From NCBI GenBank assembly GCA_021797025.1, contig JAKAAK010000098.1, positions 1 through 10,599 on the forward strand: a stretch of 10,599 nucleotides of DNA, given 5' to 3'. Each line of letters opens with the position of its first letter. Position 1 is the first letter of the stretch. Of this stretch, positions 1 to 6,340 are shown one piece after another. Made by a program: the position numbers and the translations under genes. The notes beneath the pieces are model-generated. The model was not told the DNA's origin. It saw nothing but the letters and a program-made list of their open reading frames with translations, and searched no databases. Source of the stretch: Thermoplasmata archaeon. GTDB taxonomy: Archaea; Thermoplasmatota; Thermoplasmata; Thermoplasmatales; Thermoplasmataceae.

Positions 1-210
1 TATTCATACACATAATTCCCTGAAGAACACCAAAGAAGATTACATACAAACAATGTAACAGAGAGATTCAACAGGGAATTAAAGAGAAGGACTAAAAAGA
101 TAGGTGCATTTCTCAATAGTGATTCATTGATAAGGCTGGTTGATTCAATAGCAATGAATATTAATGAGGAATGGCTGATAAGGAAATACATAAATATGGA
201 GGTTGATTAA
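1..210 (+). pseudogene. IS256-family transposase, C-terminal remnant
   Basis: The frame beginning at base 1 reads through the typical end of a Mutator/IS256 transposase: FPEEHQRR, then NNVTERFNRELKRRTKKIG, then a short segment with SLIRLV ending in a TAA at 208-210. In the family this region holds the ERxNRExKRR block that follows the last catalytic glutamate. A TAA at 13-15 interrupts the same frame just before FPEEH, so even the visible part is broken unless the codon is a sequencing error. The catalytic DDE core would lie left of the window. Downstream, 211-453 has no gene. An AT-rich stretch with TTTACAG near 237-243 could be part of the element's right end, but its partner is outside the window. 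The family call is fairly sure; inactivity is likely. Confidence 0.75.
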
Positions 211-453
211 GGATAATAGTAAAGGGTCATTTGAATTTACAGTAAAAGTATTACATTATCATTATTTGTATCCATACTTATAAATATAACTTTAAATAAT
301 TATTAAAGTTTTCTATATAGATAAGAAAAAAGTTATTTTACTTCATATTTGATCAGCTCATAGATTCAAATGGCATATTTGTCGCTGCAATTAAATTATT
401 GTTTTAATATTAACAGGGAATTATATTTACACAAAATATTGTACACAACCTTT

Positions 454-654
454 CTATTTTTTCTTTCTAACAATGTGCCAGTACAAAATAGAGATCCATA
501 CCGCCGAAGTAACTAGAATAATAATAAGAGTGTATATGGCTAGTGCTATCATTCCATAATTATAATCATTGTAAAAGACCAGCAAAATAAGAATAGCAAA
601 CATCATTCCCGTAATGGCATGGAATAATACTGATTTTAATCTCTTATCATCCAT
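454..654 (-). CDS. Small two-helix membrane protein, unknown function
   Basis: A 66-residue protein that I do not recognise. It has a charged N-terminus (MDDKRLK), a hydrophobic segment at about residues 9-28, a short polar turn (NDYNY, 29-33), a second hydrophobic segment at about 34-58, and a basic tail (RKKK). This is a helical hairpin with both ends probably in the cytoplasm by the positive-inside rule. The start is supported by a TATA-like box centred about 28 nt upstream, which fits leaderless transcription. It stands alone between transposon debris, with no neighbour hinting at a role. Such small membrane proteins are common in Thermoplasmatales and are usually annotated as hypothetical. 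The hydrophobic pattern is too regular for a chance ORF in AT-rich DNA, but chance is not fully excluded. Confidence 0.55.
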   Translation of the reverse strand: MDDKRLKSVLFHAITGMMFAILILLVFYNDYNYGMIALAIYTLIIILVTSAVWISILYWHIVRKKK

Positions 655-677
655 TAAAGTGTATAATAAAATGGTGT

Positions 678-686
678 TAAATATTT
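678..686 (-). promoter_or_regulatory. TATA-like box for the 66-residue membrane protein
   Basis: On the minus strand AATATTTAA is centred about 28 nt before the ATG at 654. This is the distance expected when transcription starts at or next to the start codon. It is a weak match to the archaeal box A in AT-rich DNA. Confidence 0.3.
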
Positions 687-689
687 ACT

Positions 690-1071
690 TTAAGTCTTCT
701 TCACGTTGTCCATAACCGCCCTGTTCATGGCATTCACAGCATACTGTTCGGATATCCTCGGGGCTATTAGTTCATTTGTTGATACCTTGGTATTACCAGA
801 AGATATCTTCAATGGAAAATCAGATTTGTATTCCAGGGACATGGATCCATGCTTAATTCCCAAAGATTTGTCCATTTTATTTACGGCCCTGATAGCCTCT
901 GAAATGTATATGCCTGATATTTGATATTACAGCATCCTGCACATTTGTATGCGTGGATGTCCTGTTCCATATTTTCAGGGGCTTTCCTACCAAATTTCTT
1001 TCTAAATAGAACACTCTAATATGGGTTTCCAGAGAATGTTTAGTTATTGTAAAATAACTGTAATTGCACAT
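690..1071 (-). pseudogene. Decayed coding remnant, unrecognised (possible sliding-clamp-like tail)
   Basis: Two short minus-strand frames abut here, 1071-877 and 875-690. In the second frame the reading extends back to about 919, giving SGIYISEAIRAVNKMDKSLG, then KHGSMSLEYKSDFPLKI, then LIAPRISEQ near the end. The SDFPLKI and LIAPRI pattern resembles the last strands of archaeal PCNA sliding clamps, where a final APRI/APRV-type motif is usual. However, the spacing is longer than normal, about 17 extra residues follow, and no other part of a clamp is readable upstream. A third frame near 1010-930 shows a Cys-rich run (YKCAGCC), so several frameshifts are possible. I regard this as a relic of a gene whose identity is open. 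The ORFs here on the opposite strand look like shadows. There is no promoter worth naming. Confidence 0.3.
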
Positions 1072-1313
1072 TATGGCTTTCTTATTTGTGTATCTAATAA
1101 TTCCATGATTTCTTTATACTAGACCCTATTAGTAAATCTCTGCTTTAGCATATAAGCATGTGTATAAGTGAGTTCATGTAAGTATACATCATCATTACTT
1201 GCGGTTGTTTTATTTATTTTCCATAGAGTGTGACTGTATTAATTTTAGTATTTATAAGATTATTCAATTATATAGTCAGAAATCATTGATTTCATTAACT
1301 CACCTTTTCCTCC
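1072..1313. other. Non-coding stretch ending in the orfB stub of the IS3-type element
   Basis: I see no gene in 1072-1259. At 1260-1295 on the minus strand an 11-codon reading frame (MKSMISDYIIE, then TAA) starts 19 nt after the stop of the orfA below. AGGAGG (1314-1309) lies about 13 nt before its ATG. This is where orfB of an IS3-type transposon should begin, so the stub marks where the element was truncated, near 1263. Confidence 0.45.
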
Positions 1314-1583
1314 TCATATAATTTTTTTTAATAATTCATTTTCTATTGTCATCTCACCTATTATTGACCTTAATTTTTCATTCTCCTTCATTAAGGATTT
1401 ATCAGAGTCCTTTCCTTCCAATCCCTTTTTGCCTCCTTCTAAAAACTGTTCCCTCCATTTATAAAATAGTGATACTGCTATTCCATGGTTCCTGCATATT
1501 TCTGCTATTGTAATATTTGGATTCTGGAATGATTCCATTATAATATTGAATTTCCCCTCACCAGTCCATATTCTTCCAGGCAT
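1314..1583 (-). CDS. IS3-family transposase OrfA (HTH protein); element truncated
   Basis: An 89-residue protein of the IS3/IS911 OrfA type. Residues about 8-50 form the helix-turn-helix: FNIIMESFQNPNITIAEICR, followed by HGIAVSLFYKWREQFLEGGK. Residues about 60-89 carry the leucine-zipper-like coiled coil (LMKENEKLRSIIGEMTIENELLKK) that in this family mediates OrfA/OrfAB multimerisation. The protein binds the transposon ends; catalysis needs the DDE integrase OrfB. Here orfB is cut to an 11-codon stub directly downstream, so the element cannot move by itself. The start lies 26 nt after a TATA box (TTATATAAA on the plus strand, 1605-1613). The reading frame itself is intact, so the protein may still be made and could bind related copies elsewhere. 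Confidence 0.8.
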   Translation of the reverse strand: MPGRIWTGEGKFNIIMESFQNPNITIAEICRNHGIAVSLFYKWREQFLEGGKKGLEGKDSDKSLMKENEKLRSIIGEMTIENELLKKII

Positions 1584-1604
1584 TTACATTAACCCCTTAT
1601 ATAT

Positions 1605-1613
1605 TTATATAAA
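1605..1613 (-). promoter_or_regulatory. TATA box of the IS3-type orfA
   Basis: TTTATATAA on the minus strand, centred about 26 nt upstream of the ATG at 1583, matches the archaeal box A well and implies a leaderless mRNA. A perfect inverted repeat GTTTAA-CT-TTAAAC at 1644-1657 lies further upstream and may belong to the transposon end. Confidence 0.5.
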
Positions 1614-1655
1614 TCATTCGTTATATATATATATCTTAGATGTGTTTAACTTTAA

Positions 1656-2255
1656 ACTATCCATAACCAGATCTACTTAGCATCTAGCAATACTGATAAT
1701 ATAAAGATATTAATGAGCATACCATGTATAAATATATACACCGCAGCAGGAATAGCATCAGAGATAGGAACAATAAAAAGATTCATTAACAAGGAAAGAT
1801 TTGCTTTATACACAGGACTGATACCCAGTGAATACTCATCAGGAACTAAAAAGGTAAAGAGGCATATAACCAAGCATGGTCCTTCCATATTAAGATTCTT
1901 TTTAGTTGAAACGGTGCATTCACTTATAAAGTTTATAAAAAAGTTCAAATCCAAATATCTAAGCATAGTAAGGAGACTGGGAAAGAAGAGATCAATAATA
2001 GCCATTGCAAGAATATTAGCAGAAACAATATATTCAATGCTTAAGAACAATGTAAAGTTTGTTGATCAGGAAAGAAAAGAAACAACCAATCCTGATAAAT
2101 TATACTTCAGGAGGCTTGAAGAACTATCATTGAAGAAAATAAATAACATGAGAAGAATTGCTAACAATGCTAATGGGCATGACGATTCAGCAAATTTAAT
2201 ATGCCGGAGAGGCATAAAAGATGTTAAGTATAGGTTTTTCATAGGAGTAAAATAA
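1656..2255 (+). pseudogene. IS110-family transposase, C-terminal half (N-terminal DEDD domain missing)
   Basis: The frame is open from 1656; the first ATG is at 1713. The translation matches the C-terminal Tnp (Transposase_20) domain of IS110 transposases: a hairpin-like ILMSIPCINIYTAAGIASEI, then IKRFINKERFALYTGLIPSE, then the SSG motif at about residues 42-44 from the ATG. After SSG come a basic strand (HITKHGPSILRFFL) and RLGKKRSIIAIARILAETIY. The serine of SSG is the family's C-terminal catalytic serine. Full members run about 330-400 residues with a RuvC-like DEDD domain first; that half, and the flanking region that would encode the bridge RNA, are absent. The last 25-30 residues (from about RRGIKDVKYRFF) do not look like IS110 and may already belong to the adjoining integrase fragment. 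It is inactive on its own. Confidence 0.8.
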
Positions 2256-2463
2256 TTACATTATCAGATCATCCTCAACCTAATGGCAAACTAGAAAGGT
2301 TAAACGGTACAGTAAAGGCATTCAAACTATACTTCTCCATATGGGAGGAGTGGTTTATTATTACAATAGAAGGCATATGTCATTATCCATAGATGAAAGA
2401 CCTGCGGTAACACCATCAATGACATATGGAGAAAAAGAAGGTATGTTATATGAAAAGCAATAA
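2240..2463 (+). pseudogene. IS3/IS481-type integrase (OrfB) C-terminal fragment, frameshifted
   Basis: The frame at 2240 onward reads KIITLSDHPQPNGKLERLNG, then TVKAFKLYFSIWEE. After a one-base frameshift near 2345-2350 it continues VYYYNRRHMSLSIDERPAV, then TPSMTYGEKE, to a TAA at 2461-2463. HPQxNGKxERxNGTxK, YYNxRRHMSL and TPxxxY are the hallmarks of the rve/DDE integrase end, with the E of ER close to the third catalytic residue. Earlier catalytic residues are missing. It lies on the opposite strand from the orfA at 1314-1583, so the two are not one simple element. Its stop codon falls only 2 bases before the regulatory element of the symporter gene. Confidence 0.7.
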
Positions 2464-2465
2464 AT

Positions 2466-2493
2466 TTATTAAGGAACTCATTTCAGGATATCA
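2466..2493 (+). promoter_or_regulatory. Copy of shared upstream element, symporter gene
   Basis: Positions 2472-2493 match 9041-9062 upstream of the permease gene at 17 of 22 bases, including an identical GGATATCA at the right end. Over the 18-base core (2466-2483) the match to the other copies is about 12/18. The 18-base core ends 64 nt before the ATG. The spacing resembles the other three copies (59-62 nt). This suggests a binding site for a common regulator upstream of the TATA box. Confidence 0.45.
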
Positions 2494-2516
2494 CAGAAAT
2501 AATAATAGAGCATAAA

Positions 2517-2528
2517 GTATAAATATAG
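2517..2528 (+). promoter_or_regulatory. TATA box of the symporter gene
   Basis: GTATAAATATAG, centred about 26 nt before the ATG at 2548, contains the TATAAATAT core also found before the hydrolase and permease genes. The spacing implies a leaderless transcript, and no Shine-Dalgarno sequence precedes the ATG. Confidence 0.65.
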
Positions 2529-2547
2529 CATACAGTTATATTTTTTT

Positions 2548-3864
2548 ATGAATACAAATAAAATAAGAAAGAACATAGCGGGGGCATCTATTGGGAATGT
2601 AATGGAATGGTATGATTTTGGAGTATATGCGTACTTCGCAATTATCATTTCAAAGGAAATATTTCCTTCTGCTGCGGCCAGTCTCTTAGCAACTTTTATT
2701 GTTTTTGGAATAGGTTATATATTTAGGCCTTTAGGAAGTATAGTCTTTGCGCATTATGGAGACAAGATCGGTAGGAAACAGATGCTTTTAATAACATTTT
2801 GGTTGATGGGATTTGGTACGATGCTAACGGGATTGACTCCGAATTACGTTACGCTAGGATTGGGGGCTCCTATTTTACTAGCAGTATTTAGAATAATGCA
2901 AGGATTTGGTGCTGGAGGTGAATGGGGAGGTGTTGGATCGTATCTAACGGAATTTGGTGGCTCTAACAAGAGAGCATTTTACGGCTCATTCCAGCAATTT
3001 TTTATCTTGATAGCACTTCTAGTAGGAAGTTTGACTGGATTAGCCACATCTGGACTAGCAGCTTCATTTATGGACAGTATAGGATGGAGATTACCGTTTA
3101 TAGTAGGTGGGTTAATTCTTTTACCCACTGCCTTCATACTAAGAAGAAACATGGATGAAACTACTTCATTTACCTCTGTAAAAGAGAAGAAAGAAATCTT
3201 AAAATATCCCATAAAGAACGTTTTCACCAAGGATTTAAGATCTACCATTTTAGTTGTATGTGGAACACTTATATGGACTGTTTCCTTTTACATTATGTTA
3301 GCATACTTGCCAACATATCTATCAACCACCACTAAGCTAACATCTGCACAAACATTCATAGTAACAAGCGTTGGGATAGCGATAATTGCGGCTTTTGTTT
3401 TGGTAATTGGAAAATTATCCGATAGAATACATAAAAGGAGGATATTCCCAATAATTGGAAGTTTGGGATTTGTAATACTTACCTACCCAATTTTTTATCT
3501 TATCCACGGTGCTGGATTTATCGAAGTAATGTTGTTAGTAGCATTATTAGATTTCTTCATAGCGTTTATGTCAGGAACCTTAGTCGCTTTCTTTGCTGAA
3601 AGTTTTCCAACTAATGATAGGTATTCTGGATTTATTCCCTACAACATTTCTACGGCATATTTCGGAGGATTTGCACCTACTATAGCTATAGCATTGATCG
3701 CGGTTACTAAAAATCCATTATCACCTAGCTTTTACGTGATTATTACAGCAGTCGTATCTTTAATAGCGTTTATATTAATGAAAGAAACTGGGAATTTCAA
3801 GGAATTGCCTGAAACTGATGTTGATTATATAAGAGAAGAAAAAGAGATTGAGGAAGATCTATAA
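2548..3864 (+). CDS. MFS transporter, metabolite:H+ symporter (MHS) family
   Basis: A 438-residue membrane protein with the usual length and about 12 hydrophobic segments of the MHS branch of the major facilitator superfamily (relatives: ProP, KgtP, ShiA, citrate and dicarboxylate symporters). Family motifs are clear: GNVMEWYDFGVYAYF at residues 16-30 in the first helix, GDKIGRK at 71-77 in the loop between helices 2 and 3, and RIMQGFGAGGEWGG at 115-128. A second loop motif, GKLSDRIHKRR, follows the mid-protein break. MHS proteins import organic acids, betaine or amino-acid-like solutes with protons; the exact substrate cannot be read. The C-terminus is acidic (REEKEIEEDL). The gene is monocistronic with its own TATA box, and T-runs follow it. 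It shares an upstream element with the hydrolase, dipeptidase and permease genes. Confidence 0.92.
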   Translation: MNTNKIRKNIAGASIGNVMEWYDFGVYAYFAIIISKEIFPSAAASLLATFIVFGIGYIFRPLGSIVFAHYGDKIGRKQMLLITFWLMGFGTMLTGLTPNYVTLGLGAPILLAVFRIMQGFGAGGEWGGVGSYLTEFGGSNKRAFYGSFQQFFILIALLVGSLTGLATSGLAASFMDSIGWRLPFIVGGLILLPTAFILRRNMDETTSFTSVKEKKEILKYPIKNVFTKDLRSTILVVCGTLIWTVSFYIMLAYLPTYLSTTTKLTSAQTFIVTSVGIAIIAAFVLVIGKLSDRIHKRRIFPIIGSLGFVILTYPIFYLIHGAGFIEVMLLVALLDFFIAFMSGTLVAFFAESFPTNDRYSGFIPYNISTAYFGGFAPTIAIALIAVTKNPLSPSFYVIITAVVSLIAFILMKETGNFKELPETDVDYIREEKEIEEDL

Positions 3865-3869
3865 TATAC

Positions 3870-3886
3870 TTTTATTAACAATTTTT
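3870..3886 (+). terminator. Oligo-T terminator candidate after the symporter gene
   Basis: Runs of four and five T (3870-3873, 3882-3886) start 6 nt after the stop codon, the simple T-rich signal archaeal RNA polymerase uses. There is no hairpin. AT-rich surroundings limit the confidence. Confidence 0.4.
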
Positions 3887-4098
3887 ATATTATTATATCT
3901 AATTTGGTGTTCATATATATATGCCCTAGATTAAATCTTATTAATTTTGAAAGTTACATAATAAATGCCAATTTATAAATTTCATTAAGCCAAAAATTAT
4001 CACTGGTTGCACTTTGACTGAATACAATCATTACCATATTGAGCACATTATTCTAGAGATCTTATATTCTGCCAAAAAGTATTACATTTAAATTAGCC
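3887..4098. other. Intergenic, no gene seen
   Basis: This is the rest of the gap between the symporter and the hydrolase. I find no ORF with coding character, no tRNA and no convincing hairpin. An ATATATATAT tract lies near 3915-3922. The control elements of the hydrolase gene follow directly. Confidence 0.5.
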
Positions 4099-4116
4099 TT
4101 AAATAGAAATTCAATT
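4099..4116 (+). promoter_or_regulatory. Shared upstream element, hydrolase gene copy
   Basis: TTAAATAGAAATTCAATT occurs here and, identical in all 18 bases, at 9035-9052 before the permease gene. It ends 61 nt before the ATG here and 62 nt there. In this copy TAGAA-ATTCAA-TTCTA (4104-4119) forms a 5-bp inverted repeat, as expected for a dimeric DNA-binding protein. It lies about 35 nt upstream of the TATA centre, a position from which archaeal activators commonly act. Confidence 0.6.
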
Positions 4117-4145
4117 CTAGTTGATTTAAAGCTAACTTAAATCGA

Positions 4146-4156
4146 TATAAATATAT
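4146..4156 (+). promoter_or_regulatory. TATA box of the hydrolase gene
   Basis: ATATAAATATA, centred about 27 nt before the ATG at 4178, has the same TATAAATAT core as the symporter and permease promoters. No ribosome-binding site is present, so the mRNA is probably leaderless. Confidence 0.65.
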
Positions 4157-4177
4157 ATAACAAACGGATATTATATA

Positions 4178-5047
4178 ATGTCTGAATTTGTTTGGCCATT
4201 TGGGTACAAATCCGCATTTTGTATTAGCTGGGATATGGATGGAGAAGCAGCACAATATTTTAGGAATCCGGAGGAGGCAAGAAATCAAATAGCCGAGCTT
4301 GTGCAACGTTCTTATGGACCAACAGTTGGTATTTATAAAATCCTCGACATGCTTGATAACTTTGAAGTAAAGGGAACCTTTTTTATTCCAGGCTATACTG
4401 CATTAACCTACCCTGATTCTGTTAAAGCTATAGTGGAGAAGAAACATAGCTTGGGATTACATGGATTTATGCATGAAACATTAGATAAATTAGATAATAC
4501 ACTGGAAAATGAAATGTTTAAAAAATCGATAAATGCTTTTAAGAAATTGGGATATAATGTACCAAATGTATTTAGAAGCCCCTCTTTTGAATGGAATAGA
4601 AGAACTCCTAATATCCTTATTAATAATTCTATTATAGCAGATTCTAGCCTTATGGGGGATGACAAACCATATATCATAAAAACAGAATTTGGGGAAATAA
4701 TAGAAATACCTGTTCAATGGATATTGGACGATTTTGAGTTTTGGGGGCATACCAAGGCCAATAGGCAAAAACCTATATCAAATCCAGATACAGTTATTAA
4801 AATATGGCAAAGAGAATTAGAAGGATTATATCATTCTGGTGGGATTTTTGTCCTTACTTTACATCCATTTGTAAGTGGAAGATGGGTTTATATAAAAGCT
4901 ATTGAAACTCTTATGAAAACAGCAAAGACCTATAATGATCTCTGGATTACAACTATTGATCAGGTAGCTGATTATTGTTTAAAAAATAAGAATGCGCCTT
5001 ATATGATTAAAAGACCTCTTCCTCCTGAGGTTCCATTTAATTATTAG
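4178..5047 (+). CDS. Polysaccharide-deacetylase-fold hydrolase (PgdA / cyclic-imidase-like)
   Basis: A 289-residue protein of the NodB/carbohydrate-esterase-4 fold, closest in pattern to the Helicobacter PgdA and cyclic-imidase branch. These are metal-dependent enzymes that hydrolyse C-N bonds of N-acetyl groups or cyclic imides. Visible motifs: motif 1 WDMDG with D19 (catalytic base) and D21 (metal); GTFFIPGY at 66-73; metal ligands H95 and H99 in LHGFMHE; FRSPSFEWN at 132-140; EIPVQWILDDF at 176-186; and TLHPF with H229 as the likely catalytic acid. There is no signal peptide or membrane anchor, so it should act in the cytoplasm. Thermoplasmatales lack peptidoglycan, so a small amide or imide substrate is more plausible than a wall polymer. 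The ATG fits a leaderless start. It shares a regulatory element with the permease gene. Confidence 0.88.
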   Translation: MSEFVWPFGYKSAFCISWDMDGEAAQYFRNPEEARNQIAELVQRSYGPTVGIYKILDMLDNFEVKGTFFIPGYTALTYPDSVKAIVEKKHSLGLHGFMHETLDKLDNTLENEMFKKSINAFKKLGYNVPNVFRSPSFEWNRRTPNILINNSIIADSSLMGDDKPYIIKTEFGEIIEIPVQWILDDFEFWGHTKANRQKPISNPDTVIKIWQRELEGLYHSGGIFVLTLHPFVSGRWVYIKAIETLMKTAKTYNDLWITTIDQVADYCLKNKNAPYMIKRPLPPEVPFNY

Positions 5048-5362
5048 GGTTATATTAAAGGTAAATTTAGTTGTATTATGTAGAAGTATACTCGAAGCGG
5101 GTCATTTCCGGGTGTGGTCAATATTATTTATATGTAATGGATAGCTAGGGGTTTCTAACAGCTAAAGAGCGAGAAACATGGTGATAGTTCATTAAATTCA
5201 ACGCGTAAGCGTACCTAAAGAATATTATCATATGGATTTAACATAAAGAAATTTGGAAAAGATTATAAACTTGCTAAATTCAATAAAGTATTTTGCACAT
5301 AAGTATAAATGAATGAAACTAAAATAGTATAGAAATCATGCAAATATTAATCTATTTTTAAA
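5048..5362. other. Intergenic, with a GC-richer island of possible structured RNA (about 5090-5220)
   Basis: The gap lies between the convergent ends of the hydrolase and epimerase genes. No protein frame of note was found on either strand. The 5090-5220 part is less AT-rich than its surroundings and holds two small hairpins. TAGCT (5142-5146) pairs with AGCTA (5160-5164), with an inner GTT-TCT-AAC. ACGC-GTAA-GCGT (5201-5212) is a GNRA-type tetraloop hairpin. A TATA-like TATTTATATG lies near 5125-5134. It could be a small non-coding RNA, a relic of a mobile element end, or neither. I recognise no RNA family. Confidence 0.3.
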
Positions 5363-6340
5363 TTAAGCTTTTAAATATTTAATTAAATCCTGCATACCAC
5401 GCTTTAAATTATATTGTGGCTCATACCCCAATAATTTCTTTGCTTTAGATATATTGAATTTTCCTTGCTGTATATGTAATTTTGAGTTTAATGGATCCTT
5501 TGTATCGTATGAATTGAGTAAATTGCCTGGGCCTATTTTGACATCAATTTGTGGGCATAAGGATTTGATTGCTTCACCAAGCTCCCTAATAGTATAGTTG
5601 AATCCACTTGTTATATTAAAACATTCGTAGCCTTTTATCTTTGAATGAATTGATTTATATATTCCTTGAGTTATATCCTCTATGTACGTATAATTAATAG
5701 TATGGTCTCCCCCAACAGGCATAAAAATATTTTCATTGTTTATGCATTTTAATGCAAATATCAATGTGTGTCTATTTAATGCATCTGGAATATGTATATC
5801 TTGCTTCGGAACCATATGTGGACCATATGGAGCCGTGATTCTCAATGAGATACAGTCTATAGAATATTGCTTAGAGTAATACCTGACAAGATCCTCTGAT
5901 GAAATTTTAGAAATAGAATATATACCATTCAAATTTAATGGCCACTCCTCCGTAACATCATCAGATGGCTTACTATTTTGGTATACACCACCAGAACTTA
6001 TATATACAAATCGTGCAACATCATTTTTGCGTGCAAACTCAAGCATGTTCAAAGTACCAAGCAGGTTGGTTCTCATAGCTAAATAAGGTCTTAATTCACA
6101 TTCTTTAGGGGATATTATTGCGGCTGAATGCAAGATCGCGCTTATCTCCCCATCCTTAGGAAGAACTTCCAATGAATTTTCCAATGTTAAATCACAAATT
6201 ATCTCTTTGGATAAATTTTCTCTCTTTCTTAAATCTACACCCAAGATACTTTCCGAATTACTAAATTTATCTATAAAGCTCCCTGCCACAAATCCTGATG
6301 AACCCGTGACTAATATCAATTTATATCGCCGTAGGCCCAT
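5363..6340 (-). CDS. NAD-dependent epimerase/dehydratase, extended SDR family
   Basis: A 325-residue Rossmann-fold protein of the extended short-chain dehydrogenase/reductase type (GalE/dTDP-glucose dehydratase relatives). The N-terminal strand and nucleotide loop read LILVTGSSGFVAG (residues 8-20). An aspartate at the end of strand 2 (GVDLR, D36) favours NAD over NADP. HSAA at 71-74 and the active-site set S115/S116 with Y141 and K145 (YSISK) complete the core. A later INYTYIEDITQGI segment and ISKAKKLLGYEPQ near the end are typical of the substrate domain. The glycine loop is GxxGxxxG rather than the usual GxxGxxG. The substrate is often a nucleotide sugar, but the neighbours here suggest another hydroxy or keto compound. 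It is the second gene after the dipeptidase; its start overlaps that gene's end by 25 nt, so the two are cotranscribed and probably translationally coupled. Confidence 0.88.
   Translation of the reverse strand: MGLRRYKLILVTGSSGFVAGSFIDKFSNSESILGVDLRKRENLSKEIICDLTLENSLEVLPKDGEISAILHSAAIISPKECELRPYLAMRTNLLGTLNMLEFARKNDVARFVYISSGGVYQNSKPSDDVTEEWPLNLNGIYSISKISSEDLVRYYSKQYSIDCISLRITAPYGPHMVPKQDIHIPDALNRHTLIFALKCINNENIFMPVGGDHTINYTYIEDITQGIYKSIHSKIKGYECFNITSGFNYTIRELGEAIKSLCPQIDVKIGPGNLLNSYDTKDPLNSKLHIQQGKFNISKAKKLLGYEPQYNLKRGMQDLIKYLKA

Noticed and set aside
706..924. Plus-strand ORF of 72 codons
   Set aside because: It is antisense to the minus-strand frame with the more protein-like sequence, has no promoter, and resembles nothing.
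1003..1011. TAAATAGAA as a fifth copy of the shared promoter element
   Set aside because: Only nine bases match, and no plus-strand gene starts about 60 nt downstream.
1601..1634. AT dinucleotide tracts as a replication origin or special repeat
   Set aside because: These short AT tracts are common in this AT-rich DNA, and no origin-type repeats or replication genes accompany them.
1673..2050. Minus-strand ORF of 125 codons, hydrophobic
   Set aside because: It mirrors the IS110 transposase reading frame, which is clearly the real one by its SSG and ITKHG motifs.
4088..4306. Minus-strand ORF over the start of the hydrolase gene
   Set aside because: It covers the TATA box and motif region of a well-supported gene and has no family-like features.
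4408..4768. Two overlapping minus-strand ORFs of about 90 codons
   Set aside because: Both lie within the hydrolase gene, have no promoter, and are shadows of its codons.
5085..5130. tRNA gene in the GC-richer island
   Set aside because: There is no T-loop GGTTCRA, no anticodon stem and no acceptor pairing on either strand.
5179..5196. ATGGTGATAG as a C box of a C/D small RNA
   Set aside because: It differs from RTGATGA and no D box (CTGA) stands at a suitable distance.
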